Notes: generated by a model from the letters alone, not told the origin. DNA of 62,968 nt from Candidatus Aminicenantes bacterium (GCA_011049425.1 DSBM01000141.1:1-62968), one strand, 5' to 3'. Counted from the stretch's first letter, positions 42,933-51,648 are shown. A program made the numbers and translations.

Positions 42933-44146
42933 ACCCGGCAAGAGAATCCCACCTGATGTTCGCAGCGCTCAGGCATTGCAAAAACGAAATCGAAATACCG
43001 GAACTGGATATCAGGGTCCGCCGCTTCAAGATGGAATCAAAAAACGGTTATCTACAGCATGGGGGTAAGCCTTGCTGTCCGATTCATGGTTATGAATTTC
43101 CGGTATCGGCTTCACGTTTTCATCACGAAACCAACCAACTTGCGGACGCCTTGATTCCCGAGAACCTGTCGTTTGCGTATTTCATGGTGACAAGCCGCCC
43201 GATTCCTGCCAAGCCCGCCAGAGGAGTAATCCTGCTGTTTCATGGTCTGAACGAAAAAAGTTGGCAGAAATACCTGCCCTGGGCGCTTCGCCTCCATCGT
43301 GGAACCGGAAAGCCGGTGATTTTGTTTCCTCTGGCATTTCACATGGATCGCGCCCCCGCAGAGTGGATAGAACCGCGTTCCATGCAGGTTCTCAGCCGAG
43401 AGCGAGCCGCACGCCACCCCGCCATCCATGCCCATTCACTGGCCAATGCGGCAATCAGTGAGCGCCTGGAGGCCGATCCCAGACGTTTCGCCTGGTCGGG
43501 GCTGCAATCGCTATACGACCTATTCGACCTTTGCCGCCGCATCCGCGCCGGGCTTCATCCCGGGATCCTTCCCAATCCACGCATCGATCTCTTCGCTTAT
43601 TCAATCGGCGCGTTCCTTGCCTTGATCGCCATCATGACCAATCCGGGGAATATCTATTCCACGTCCCGCCTGTTTTGTTTCTGCGGCGGCTGCGTCCTGA
43701 ACCGCACGAACCCCACCTCACGCTACATAATGGACAGCGAGGCCACTATCGCGTTGTACGCAATGTATGTCGAGTACCTGGAAACGGAAATTCGAACCAA
43801 CCCCCGTCTGGCCCACTTCATCTCCTCGATGCATCCCGAGGGGATGTTTTTTCGTTCACTGTTGGATTTAAACCAAATGGCCGAGTTCAGAGATCTACGC
43901 CTGCATCAACTGCGAAGCCGCATCCGCGCGCTGGTACTGAAGCGGGATCTTGTCATACCTCCCCTTGAAGTGATCTATACCCTTCAAGGACGTCATCGCA
44001 AGATCCCCATCCGTATCCGCCAAACCGATTTTCCTTATCCATACACCCATGAAAACCCATTTCCATTACAATCATCCCACTCCGGGCAAGTGACTCGAAT
44101 GATGGACCGCACAATGGCGGGCGCATCCCGGTTCCTTTCCCACTGA
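42929..44146 (+). CDS. Alpha/beta-hydrolase-like protein of unknown function
   Basis: 405 residues. GVILLFHGLNEKSWQKYLPWALRLHRGTGKPVILFPLAFH (about 92-131) looks like the oxyanion-hole region of an alpha/beta hydrolase, and LFAYSIGAFLALIAI (about 218-232) supplies a nucleophile elbow (A-Y-S-I-G). Candidate Asp and His residues follow but cannot be assigned. A DUF6051-like family is possible. Translation starts at TTG 42929, overlapping the MerR stop codon, with GGAG in front. The coupling suggests the regulator controls it directly, perhaps with its substrate as signal; this is inference. Confidence 0.72.
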   Translation: MNPARESHLMFAALRHCKNEIEIPELDIRVRRFKMESKNGYLQHGGKPCCPIHGYEFPVSASRFHHETNQLADALIPENLSFAYFMVTSRPIPAKPARGVILLFHGLNEKSWQKYLPWALRLHRGTGKPVILFPLAFHMDRAPAEWIEPRSMQVLSRERAARHPAIHAHSLANAAISERLEADPRRFAWSGLQSLYDLFDLCRRIRAGLHPGILPNPRIDLFAYSIGAFLALIAIMTNPGNIYSTSRLFCFCGGCVLNRTNPTSRYIMDSEATIALYAMYVEYLETEIRTNPRLAHFISSMHPEGMFFRSLLDLNQMAEFRDLRLHQLRSRIRALVLKRDLVIPPLEVIYTLQGRHRKIPIRIRQTDFPYPYTHENPFPLQSSHSGQVTRMMDRTMAGASRFLSH

Positions 44147-44181
44147 TACTGAATGATGCCGCCCATTCCCTGTTTGAATCG

Positions 44182-44889
44182 TTAATCGCGTGCAAACAAA
44201 GATACCAACGCAAAAGAGGCCCTTTCCCTCAAGTGGTGTTGGTATAGATGGGACATGGGCGTGCTTTCCGGATTGATCTCCACCATGACGGCACCGGATT
44301 CCCGGGCAAGTTGCGGAAATCCCGCCGCGGGCCAGACCACTCCCGAAGTGCCCACGGAAACAAACAAGTCACACCGTTTTACCGCGCCTGCGGCCGTTTC
44401 CATCAGTCCCGTATCCATGGTATCACCAAACCAGGTGATGTCCGGGCGCATCCATGCAAGGCAAGAGGGACATTGGCGATGGGCGAATTCCGCCTGTTCA
44501 AGGTCTTTTTGAACGCCGTGTTGTGGGCAACGCATCCGCCACAAGCTGCCGTGTATCTCCAATACATTGCGGCTGCCCGCGCGCTGGTGCATGCCGTCGA
44601 TGTTCTGGGTAATCAACGTCACCCGGGGATGGATGGTTTCCAGATCAGCCAGGGCTTTGTGTCCGGCATGGGGAATACAATCCAGCACGGCTTTGCGACG
44701 TTTCTCATGAAAATCCAGTACTGCTTCGGGCTTGTTTTCAAACGCTTCCTGGCAAGCGTACTCCTGCCAGCGATACTGGTTCCAAATGCCGCCACTGCCG
44801 CGATAGGTGGGTACACCGCTCTCAGCCGACATGCCGGCGCCGGTAAACACCACGATTGCCCGGGCTTTGCGCCAGGAAGTAAGGCTCAT
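44182..44889 (-). CDS. cobB: NAD-dependent protein deacylase, CobB-like sirtuin
   Basis: 235 residues. VVFTGAGMSAESGVPTYRG (NAD-binding), TLITQNIDGMHQRAG, catalytic His in VLEIHGSLWRMRC, and SVGTSGVVWPAAGF all match bacterial class III sirtuins such as E. coli CobB. The zinc pairs read CPQH and CPSC; CobB itself has CSQS in the first pair. The Tyr-x-x-Arg acyl-lysine selectivity motif reads H-x-x-R (FHEKRRK), so desuccinylase preference may be altered. The start overlaps the PilZ stop (ATGA). It deacylates lysines using NAD. Confidence 0.9.
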   Translation of the reverse strand: MSLTSWRKARAIVVFTGAGMSAESGVPTYRGSGGIWNQYRWQEYACQEAFENKPEAVLDFHEKRRKAVLDCIPHAGHKALADLETIHPRVTLITQNIDGMHQRAGSRNVLEIHGSLWRMRCPQHGVQKDLEQAEFAHRQCPSCLAWMRPDITWFGDTMDTGLMETAAGAVKRCDLFVSVGTSGVVWPAAGFPQLARESGAVMVEINPESTPMSHLYQHHLRERASFALVSLFARD

Positions 44890-45206
44890 TTGCTTTCCAA
44901 GATGCGTTCAAGGTATTTCTGGTAAAGCTGAGGCGGATCGATCACGGCCAATCCGGTTTCTCTCAAATGGGCGCCCTTTAATTGGATCGGGTCATGCACC
45001 CAGCGAACAGAAGCTTTCAGGGTTACCGGCTTGCCGTCGATATCCAGGCGCACCATTACCTCCCGGTATGTGGGCAGGGTTTTTTCGCAACGCAGACAGA
45101 TTCCCCGGGGGGAGATGTCTACGACCACGGCGGGATATTCAACCCCATCCATGACAACCACAACGTTCTTCAGGCCATACAGGCGTTTTTCCTTGCGGGG
45201 ATTCAT
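44886..45206 (-). CDS. PilZ-domain cyclic di-GMP receptor
   Basis: 106 residues forming one PilZ domain: RKEKR (RxxxR at residues 4-8) and VVVDISPRGICLRC (D-x-S-x-x-G) are the cyclic di-GMP-binding motifs, both intact. The ATG at 45206 has GGAGAA upstream; longer forms would run into the promoter at 45238-45265. It is a single-domain adaptor, so it probably binds another protein when loaded. Coupling with the CobB-like gene by a 4-bp overlap suggests coexpression. Confidence 0.85.
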   Translation of the reverse strand: MNPRKEKRLYGLKNVVVVMDGVEYPAVVVDISPRGICLRCEKTLPTYREVMVRLDIDGKPVTLKASVRWVHDPIQLKGAHLRETGLAVIDPPQLYQKYLERILESK

Positions 45207-45237
45207 TTGTTCTCCATGAAGCAACTCTTCCAAATGC

Positions 45238-45265
45238 ATTCTAAGCAAATAAAGAAAAAATTCAA
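45238..45265 (-). promoter_or_regulatory. Promoter of the PilZ-cobB operon
   Basis: Minus strand TTGAAT (45260-45265), 16 bp, TAGAAT (45238-45243). It is divergent from the promoter at 45292-45320. Confidence 0.55.
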
Positions 45266-45291
45266 ACCTCTCGCCAATATGGCGGCGCCAG

Positions 45292-45320
45292 TTGAAACAG
45301 TGTCTGAAGTACTTTATATT
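45292..45320 (+). promoter_or_regulatory. Promoter of the cytidylate-kinase-like gene
   Basis: TTGAAA (45292-45297), 17 bp, TATATT (45315-45320). The ATG at 45373 lies about 45 nt after the predicted start. Confidence 0.6.
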
Positions 45321-45372
45321 GTTATTAAGAGATGCAGGGGAGTTTTTTCAGATCTTCCCGGAAGGAGGCAAG

Positions 45373-46194
45373 ATGGCCGTTGTGACACTTTCACGCAGCC
45401 TGGGCAGCTTGGGAACGCAAATGGCGGAAATCCTGCAGCAACGGATGGATTTGCCCCGCCTGGACAAATCTTCCCTGGAAGGCATTTTTTCCGACTACGG
45501 TGAGGCATTGGAAAACCTGGAGCGCTATGATGAAAAGCGCCCCTCATTCTGGGACAATTTTTCCTCGCAAAAAGACCGCTACCTGCATTTTCTGAAAACC
45601 GCCATATTCGAGTTTGCCGGTACCGGGAACGCCTTGATACTGGGCCGCGGGGGACAGATCATCCTGGCGGGGATCCCCGGTGTAATCAAGGTACAAGTAA
45701 CCGCACCGATCACGGTACGCCGTGATCGCCTGATGAAGCGTTACGGCGTAGAAGAAAACCAGGCCATGGCCATGCTCCGCCAGAGTGACCGTGAGCGCTC
45801 CGGATTCCACCGATTCTTTTTTAATGTGGACTGGGATTCACCGGATCTGCACGATCTGGTGATCAACACCCGGGAAGTGGAAGCGGAAACCGCGGTGGCC
45901 ATGATCGGCAGTCTGGTGGATTCTCCCCCTTTCCGGGAACAGGCCCAACGGCAACAGGAGTTGATCCGCGACTTGAGCTTGGGGCACCGGGCAGCGACCG
46001 CCATTTTGTATCATGCCCATATTCCCATTCAGTTTCTGGAAGCGGAAGCCCGCAACGGTCGTGTGAGCCTGAGGGGGTCAACGGTCATTCGCGCGGATAT
46101 TGACCGCGCCACCCGCGCGGCTGCGGAAGTAAAGGGAGTTCAACAAGTTGACAACCACATCCAGTTCGTACCCATGACTTTTTCCATGGGTTAA
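45373..46194 (+). CDS. Cytidylate kinase-like protein with C-terminal BON-like domain
   Basis: 273 residues. The N-terminal about 200 match the cytidylate kinase-like family (PF13189 type): VVTLSRSLGSLGTQMAEIL replaces a classic P-loop, then LILGRGGQIILAGIPGVIKVQVTAP and RRDRLMKRYGV. The last about 70 residues (NGRVSLRGSTVIRADIDRATRAAAEVKGVQQVDNHIQFV) look like a BON domain, normally a membrane- or ligand-binding unit of periplasmic proteins, here without a signal peptide. The ATG has GGAGG. The substrate is unknown; the BON part may sense a ligand. Confidence 0.8.
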   Translation: MAVVTLSRSLGSLGTQMAEILQQRMDLPRLDKSSLEGIFSDYGEALENLERYDEKRPSFWDNFSSQKDRYLHFLKTAIFEFAGTGNALILGRGGQIILAGIPGVIKVQVTAPITVRRDRLMKRYGVEENQAMAMLRQSDRERSGFHRFFFNVDWDSPDLHDLVINTREVEAETAVAMIGSLVDSPPFREQAQRQQELIRDLSLGHRAATAILYHAHIPIQFLEAEARNGRVSLRGSTVIRADIDRATRAAAEVKGVQQVDNHIQFVPMTFSMG

Positions 46195-46207
46195 GTGGCG
46201 AATTTAT

Positions 46208-47095
46208 TTAGTTTTTCAGCCTTTTCTGCAAAGCCTTCATCATTTCCTGGGCTTTGGCCGTGGTCAGTATGATTCCGCCTGTTTCTCTTGCCAGCCGGGA
46301 AAAGAACTGGTACATGTCGGTGGAGTGTTCATGCAGCTCCATGCGGCGCGGCACGCGCTCACTTCCGGTTTGCAGGTAAGCGAAATTCAGTGTGACGCCT
46401 GCATCCCGGAAGGCGTCAATCACCGCCTCTAATTTCTTTGGGTTTTCATGCTGAGTGGGTTCCAGAAATATCTCGCGGGCAATAAAGGCCAGGTCCACAT
46501 TCTGCATAAAACCGTCCATCATGGTGGAATCGGGAATGGGACGAAACTCTTTCTGGAAAAACACCACCACGTGGTTTTCTCCCGGCGTCTTGCGGAACAT
46601 GTCGGCGAACTGCAATAGCAGGGGCTGATTGATGCGGCGTTGGGATTGCAGGTTGGCCAGTCCCTGGCGATACTGGTTCAGCAGGCTCTTGGTATCGCTC
46701 CCCTTGGCTTCGAAGAGCATCTCCTCTAAAAGCCCTTTCAATTCGTTAAAGGCCTGGCGGTGGCCGGTGGCGGCCATATTGCTGTCCGTCTTCAACTTAT
46801 CCTGCAACCATTGTGAGAGTTCCGCCTTGGGACGCGACAGCGTCTGCTCGGAGAAGCCGTATACCCGGGCGGGGGAGTATACAATAAGATTATCTCCCGG
46901 ACGGATCAGGTCATAAAAGATGGTGTTTACCGTGCTGCGGATCCTTGAGTCATAGTTTTTGATTTCGTAACAGATGATCAGGTTGCGCCTCGGATTGAGG
47001 CTGTCATCTTTTTCAGGCAGGGGGGCGGCGCTGGAGACCAAAGACCCGGTAATCAGCAACAAGCCCAGGCAAGTTATGGCAATGGATGCTTTCAT
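46208..47095 (-). CDS. Secreted VWA-like protein of unknown function
   Basis: 295 residues with a signal peptide (IAITCLGLLLITGSLVSSA). The order RNLIICYEIKNYDS, DLIRPGDNLIVYSPARVYGFS and GENHVVVFFQKEFRPIPDS suggests a von Willebrand A-like fold as in the VWFA-related proteins frequent in Acidobacteriota, but the MIDAS DxSxS is absent. A helical insert lies at about 110-180. AGGAG precedes the ATG at 47095. It is 38 bp after the 600-residue unknown on the same strand, so both are probably cotranscribed from 49037-49066. Confidence 0.65.
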   Translation of the reverse strand: MKASIAITCLGLLLITGSLVSSAAPLPEKDDSLNPRRNLIICYEIKNYDSRIRSTVNTIFYDLIRPGDNLIVYSPARVYGFSEQTLSRPKAELSQWLQDKLKTDSNMAATGHRQAFNELKGLLEEMLFEAKGSDTKSLLNQYRQGLANLQSQRRINQPLLLQFADMFRKTPGENHVVVFFQKEFRPIPDSTMMDGFMQNVDLAFIAREIFLEPTQHENPKKLEAVIDAFRDAGVTLNFAYLQTGSERVPRRMELHEHSTDMYQFFSRLARETGGIILTTAKAQEMMKALQKRLKN

Positions 47096-47133
47096 TTTTC
47101 TTCTCCTTTTCCGGTCTTTTGCGTTTGACCGGG

Positions 47134-48936
47134 TCACTGGCTTGAAGACGCAATAATGTCCAGCCAGTTGAACCATATGGGGTGATGAGATTTGTACCAC
47201 ACGAGGATTTGTTTCAGTTTGCGCTGTTTCTCCAGAGAGATCACTTCCGGAGCAATGCGTTCGAAATGGACGCGGATCCTGTCTTCGCCGATAAACTCCA
47301 ATGCTTCGGAGCACAATGTTTGCAGTTCATTGCGGATGCGTCCGGAATCTGATATCTTGACCGGCCGGCTCTCATAGTCTTCTCCGGCCAGGAAACGGTT
47401 CAGCAGGGGGTTAAACACCAGGCGGCTCTGTTCCATGCTTTCCATCAACCGCAGGGTGAAAGTGATGTCTTTGTCGCCGCGTTTGCAAGAAAGACGCACA
47501 CATACCCGGTATACTCCGTCGGCCACCGCTTCAACGCCTTTTACTCCGGAATAGGGGTCGGGCCGCATGTAGCCGCATACCGCAAGTACTTCCCATTGCT
47601 TTTCCGGAAAGAAGTCATTGGCTTCAATACAGTTGATTTTTAGGGGAATGCCCGCTTGCCTGCCTTCCCGGATCATGGCCGCATAAGTCATTGCATCGCC
47701 ATCGCCTAATGGTTTGCCCATCACGGCTTTTAACTTTTCATTGAAATCCGCGCTATCCGGATTCAGCAGCATGATGTCCTGCTCTTTTTCAAAAGAGAGC
47801 TTGAAATTGGAGGTAAACACGCATAACGATGCAGATAGCCCCATGATGGGGGCGAGGCTGGCCGCCTGCATGGCCTCCGCGGATGCCGCGTAACCGTCTA
47901 CGATAAAAAGATGCAAATCGCCGGCGCTGTCTATCCAGGTTCCCACACGAAAGGTGGGTGCGTATGTTCCGGATTCGGTAAAGGCATTCAACCCCGAAGG
48001 CAAAACCCAGTCATCATCCACCAGGTGAACGCCCATTTCCAGCCATTGACTCCATAAGGTTCCGATGCGGCCCTGCCGGCTGCTGCCGCGCAGGGTCCAG
48101 ACATGGATGTTGCGGCGCTGAATACCCGGGTAAGTGGCTTCGATGGCTTCCAATACCAGTTTACGGGGGGTGCGGAAATTGATGAGCAGAGACCGGCGGC
48201 AAGCATATTCCACCACTTCGCCCGGCAAAAACAGGTTGCCCATGTAACCTTCATAGGGACGTGAGATGTGCAGGGGTTGATCAAACAGGTGCAGCACGGT
48301 CATGGGCCCGGTTTCTTTGCCTTTGGCGAAACGGGACGTGTTCTCCAGGGTATCGATGGCCGCGCCCCAAACCGTGATGCCCGAATCCTTCAGGTCTTTG
48401 TAAAACCGGTCCCATTCGTAGCCGGGTTCGTTCAACAGTCGCTGAATACGCCGATCCAGCCAGTGGGCCACCTCGGGGCGGGCATAGACACGACCGAAAC
48501 CCAGCAGGGGGTTGGAACCCATTTCCGGGGTTTCCCCGGCTTTGGGCATGAGTCCTTCTCCCATGCACACCATGATGGCGTGGTTCTCAGGCAATTGCCT
48601 GGACAGGTACCAGAGGCTTTCGCTCATGGCGTAGGCGGAAATTGCGTCCGCATCTTTCTTGACCTCGTTTAAGCCTGTTTTGTCTAAGCCGGCACCCGCG
48701 CCAAAACGGCCGAACAACTGAGTTCCCAATGCGGTTACCGCACCGGTCATGGCAAGTAAACGCTCCATTTGCCCGTTTAGAAACGAGATTTCAGAAGTAA
48801 ATTCCTGAACAGGTTCACCCCGGGTCCAGCGCACCTCGACATCTTCGAGCCACAAATGAAAACGCCCCAGGATGGGACGGGTGTCGAATGCCCATTGGGC
48901 AATGAGGTTTTGCTTTTCCTGAAAAGGACTGTTCAT
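47134..48936 (-). CDS. Large soluble protein of unknown function
   Basis: 600 residues, no signal peptide or membrane segment. I do not recognise the family. The sequence looks well structured: PLHISRPYEGYMGNLFLPGE, RRNIHVWTLRG, GVHLVDDDWVLPSGLNAFTE and DGYAASAEAMQAASLAPIMG appear motif-like with conserved-looking Gly, Trp and acidic residues. The C-terminal third is beta-rich and resembles a substrate-processing or storage domain only in general terms. GAGGAG lies before the ATG at 48936. It is cotranscribed with a secreted VWA-like protein, although it itself appears cytoplasmic. Confidence 0.72.
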   Translation of the reverse strand: MNSPFQEKQNLIAQWAFDTRPILGRFHLWLEDVEVRWTRGEPVQEFTSEISFLNGQMERLLAMTGAVTALGTQLFGRFGAGAGLDKTGLNEVKKDADAISAYAMSESLWYLSRQLPENHAIMVCMGEGLMPKAGETPEMGSNPLLGFGRVYARPEVAHWLDRRIQRLLNEPGYEWDRFYKDLKDSGITVWGAAIDTLENTSRFAKGKETGPMTVLHLFDQPLHISRPYEGYMGNLFLPGEVVEYACRRSLLINFRTPRKLVLEAIEATYPGIQRRNIHVWTLRGSSRQGRIGTLWSQWLEMGVHLVDDDWVLPSGLNAFTESGTYAPTFRVGTWIDSAGDLHLFIVDGYAASAEAMQAASLAPIMGLSASLCVFTSNFKLSFEKEQDIMLLNPDSADFNEKLKAVMGKPLGDGDAMTYAAMIREGRQAGIPLKINCIEANDFFPEKQWEVLAVCGYMRPDPYSGVKGVEAVADGVYRVCVRLSCKRGDKDITFTLRLMESMEQSRLVFNPLLNRFLAGEDYESRPVKISDSGRIRNELQTLCSEALEFIGEDRIRVHFERIAPEVISLEKQRKLKQILVWYKSHHPIWFNWLDIIASSSQ

Positions 48937-49036
48937 GAGTTTCTCCTCTGCCACGGGAATATCATCCGGGGTAACGCCCGGAATCACGCCGCGCCGTCAC
49001 GTTCATCTCTCCCGATCTCCGGTCCATCTTAAGGGC

Positions 49037-49066
49037 ATTGTAGGCCAGCCGAAAAGGTAAAGTCAA
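49037..49066 (-). promoter_or_regulatory. Promoter of the unknown/VWA-like pair
   Basis: Minus strand TTGACT (49061-49066), 18 bp, TACAAT (49037-49042). Leader of about 94 nt to the ATG at 48936. Confidence 0.5.
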
Positions 49067-49131
49067 GCGCCGGAATGCCGTTGCCGGGTTGACATTTCGA
49101 ATACATCGCAGTGTTGTTTCCCTGGAAAGAA

Positions 49132-49953
49132 TCAAGGCAATCGCCGGCTCTTGAGGAATAGAGCCGCAGTGATCCGCACCAGAAAAAATACAAGCAGCGA
49201 AGTAAACACAATGGTTGCACCCGAAGGAACATTCAATATGTGAGAAGCCGCCAACCCCCCCAGGGTGGCCATCAGGCTGAACAGGATCGCCAGCGGAATC
49301 ATGGAACGAAAATCTTTGGCCAGCAGGTTGGCGGTTGCAGGGGGAACGGTCATCAGAGCCAGAACCAGCACAATGCCCACCACCCGGATGTTCACCACAA
49401 CCGTCAGGGCGGTCAGTACCATCATCAACGATTGCATGCCGCTGACCGGGACGTTTCGGGTGCGGGCAAACTCCGCATCAAAAGCAAGGTACAGAATGCG
49501 GCGAAAACGCCACCAAAAAACGCTGACTACCAGACCGGCCAACCCCGCCATCAAGCCCAGGTCTGATCGGGAAACGGTCAGGATATCACCAAACAAAAAC
49601 GTCATGAGGTTGGCGGCATAACCCGGGGTCAAGAAAACAAACAGCACCCCCAATGCCATGCCGAAAGACCAGATCATGCCGATAAGGGAATCCCGGCGCA
49701 CGCGCATGTGCGCACCCATGGATTCAAGAATAACAGCGGAGAACACGGCGAAAAACGCGGCTCCCGCCATGGGGTTCAAGCCGAAAAAATAAGCGATTCC
49801 CACCCCGCCGAAAGCTGCGTGGCTGATTCCGCCGGTGATAAAAACAATCCTGCGGCTGACGATATAGGTGCCGATGAATCCGCAGGAAATACTGACCAGC
49901 ACGGCTGCCAGAACACCATGAACAAAATATCGGTATTGAAACAGTTCAATCAT
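49132..49953 (-). CDS. znuB: Zinc/manganese-type ABC transporter permease
   Basis: 273-residue ABC-3 permease with about eight membrane segments. The region HAAFGGVGIAYFFGLNPMAGA (about 45-65) and LVLALMTVPPATANLLAKDF (the C-terminal contact loop) are typical of ZnuB/MntB. It forms the channel for metal import with the ATPase encoded just upstream, with an 8-bp overlap. Order on the transcript is binding protein, ATPase, permease. Zn is the likely substrate, but Mn or Fe cannot be excluded by sequence. Confidence 0.9.
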   Translation of the reverse strand: MIELFQYRYFVHGVLAAVLVSISCGFIGTYIVSRRIVFITGGISHAAFGGVGIAYFFGLNPMAGAAFFAVFSAVILESMGAHMRVRRDSLIGMIWSFGMALGVLFVFLTPGYAANLMTFLFGDILTVSRSDLGLMAGLAGLVVSVFWWRFRRILYLAFDAEFARTRNVPVSGMQSLMMVLTALTVVVNIRVVGIVLVLALMTVPPATANLLAKDFRSMIPLAILFSLMATLGGLAASHILNVPSGATIVFTSLLVFFLVRITAALFLKSRRLP

Positions 49954-50731
49954 GGTGATTCCGCTTGGGGAGAGACGAATTGTTATCTTGATGGGATTTC
50001 AGCACCCGATGGGGGACCCGTCCATGCGTGATCAGGTCAATGGGACATCGATAAGATTCCATTAATTCCTGGGTGATTTCGCTGGATTCATGATGGTAAA
50101 GTGATCCGTTTACGCAAGCAATCGATTGTACCTGGGAAGCGATCATTCCCAGGTCATGAGAAACCATCAGAATGGCCATATCCCGGTTTAACTCGGTCAA
50201 TAATTCGTGAAAATTCCGGCCGAAATCACGATCCGCGTAGGTGTCCGGTTCATCCAGCAAGAGCAGGGGAGGTGAAGCCACAATCGCTCTGGCCAGGAAT
50301 ACCCGCTGCCGTTGTCCCCCGGACAACTCTCCCAAAGGACGGCGTCCCAGCGCCGCAATGCCCATTCGCTGCATTACTCTCTGTACTGGAATGTCGCCGG
50401 GTTCATTCGCGTCTCTTGTCATCAGGCCGGAACGGACTACGTCTTTAACGGTTATGGGGAAATCGGGATCCACCTGGGCCGATTGGGGCATGTATCCCAT
50501 GGAAAACCGCTCCACTTCGCTACCGCCCCGGAAATAGCGTATGATGCCGCTCCACGGGGGAAGCAGCCCCAGGATGACCTTTAACAAGGTTGTTTTGCCG
50601 CTTCCGTTGGGTCCGACAATCCCGATAAAATCATGGGAATGCACACAAAAATCCACATCCAGCAGTACCGGTTGCCGACCATAGCCGGTCCGGACTTTCT
50701 CTAGTTTCAGAATAAGGTTACGGGTGGTCAC
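49946..50731 (-). CDS. znuC: Zinc/manganese-type ABC transporter ATPase
   Basis: 261 residues. Walker A IVGPNGSGKTTLLK (about 39-52), signature GELSGGQRQRVFLARA, Walker B PPLLLLDEPDTYAD and switch His in LMVSHDLGM. The C-terminal 45 residues are an extension rich in His and polar residues (SLYHHESS, PKRNHHD), common in metal ABC ATPases. It starts with GTG overlapping the znuA stop (GTGA). It powers the permease encoded downstream. Confidence 0.9.
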   Translation of the reverse strand: MTTRNLILKLEKVRTGYGRQPVLLDVDFCVHSHDFIGIVGPNGSGKTTLLKVILGLLPPWSGIIRYFRGGSEVERFSMGYMPQSAQVDPDFPITVKDVVRSGLMTRDANEPGDIPVQRVMQRMGIAALGRRPLGELSGGQRQRVFLARAIVASPPLLLLDEPDTYADRDFGRNFHELLTELNRDMAILMVSHDLGMIASQVQSIACVNGSLYHHESSEITQELMESYRCPIDLITHGRVPHRVLKSHQDNNSSLPKRNHHD

Positions 50732-51648
50732 CGTAGTGAAACCTCTTGAGCGGTACGCAATTTCCGGGCCGTCGAGATCAAGTTTTCAGCCCAATCCTCC
50801 GCCAACGGGTCCAGAATCACAACCCGGCCGTTGATCTCACGCGCCACGACTTTTGCGGCTGCCGTGTCAAACTGAGGCTGAACAAAGACTGTGCGCAGTC
50901 CTTCACGGCGCGCCAGGGCAATGATGCGTGATAAATCCCCGGGTGCCGGGCTTTTGCCCTCCGCTTCAATCACAACCTGCTCTAATGCGTAATCGCAGGC
51001 AAAATATGCCCAGGAAGGGTGAAAAACCATAAAACTCCGGCGGGGCAGGTCTGCCAGCATGTCATGGATTTGTTTGTCCAGGGCTTTGATTTTTCTTGCC
51101 AATTGCCTGTAATTACGGCGGTATTCCTCGCCATGTTCAGGATCCAGACGCACCATTGCGTTCATGATGTTCTCAGCTTGTATCAACATCAGCCTTGGAG
51201 ACAGCCAGATGTGGGGATCCACGCCGTTGGAATGCCGGTGGTCGTGTCCTTGTGGAACAATCCACTCCACTCCTCTGGATGTATCCACTATTTCCAGGTT
51301 GGGATAGACGGAACGGATGCGATCTGTCCAGGTTCGCTCAACCGGAAGCTTTCCAATGCGGAACCAGGCCAGGGAACGTCCCAGGCGACGGATCCGGCTG
51401 GGGGCCGGAGCAAACGTGGCTGGATTAAATCCCGGGGGAATCAAGACCTCCACGTGGAAGCGATTGCCGACAATTTGGTGCACGATCTCTTTTTGTGGCA
51501 GGATGGTAACAGCTATGCTCGGGGTATCCGCTTCGCCGGCAGCTGAGTGGCAAGCGGCCAGACACAATAACGCGACACCCGATAAGACCACCGAGATCAA
51601 GCGTTTAACTTGGCGCTTGTTTCGACCTGATCGCCGGACAACGTCCAT
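50728..51648 (-). CDS. znuA: ZnuA-like metal-binding lipoprotein
   Basis: 306-residue periplasmic binding protein of the cluster 9 type. The lipobox is LLCLAACHS (Cys33). Metal His ligands 2 and 3 are in GVDPHIWLSP and FMVFHPSWAYF, and the terminal Asp in VVILDPLAEDW. The usual first ligand (PHxYEP) is replaced: the segment reads PPGFNPATFAPAP, with Ala in the His position. A short His-rich loop (HDHRHSNG) precedes the second ligand. This may weaken or change metal specificity. The promoter is TTGCGG-17-TACAAT. Confidence 0.87.
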   Translation of the reverse strand: MDVVRRSGRNKRQVKRLISVVLSGVALLCLAACHSAAGEADTPSIAVTILPQKEIVHQIVGNRFHVEVLIPPGFNPATFAPAPSRIRRLGRSLAWFRIGKLPVERTWTDRIRSVYPNLEIVDTSRGVEWIVPQGHDHRHSNGVDPHIWLSPRLMLIQAENIMNAMVRLDPEHGEEYRRNYRQLARKIKALDKQIHDMLADLPRRSFMVFHPSWAYFACDYALEQVVIEAEGKSPAPGDLSRIIALARREGLRTVFVQPQFDTAAAKVVAREINGRVVILDPLAEDWAENLISTARKLRTAQEVSLR

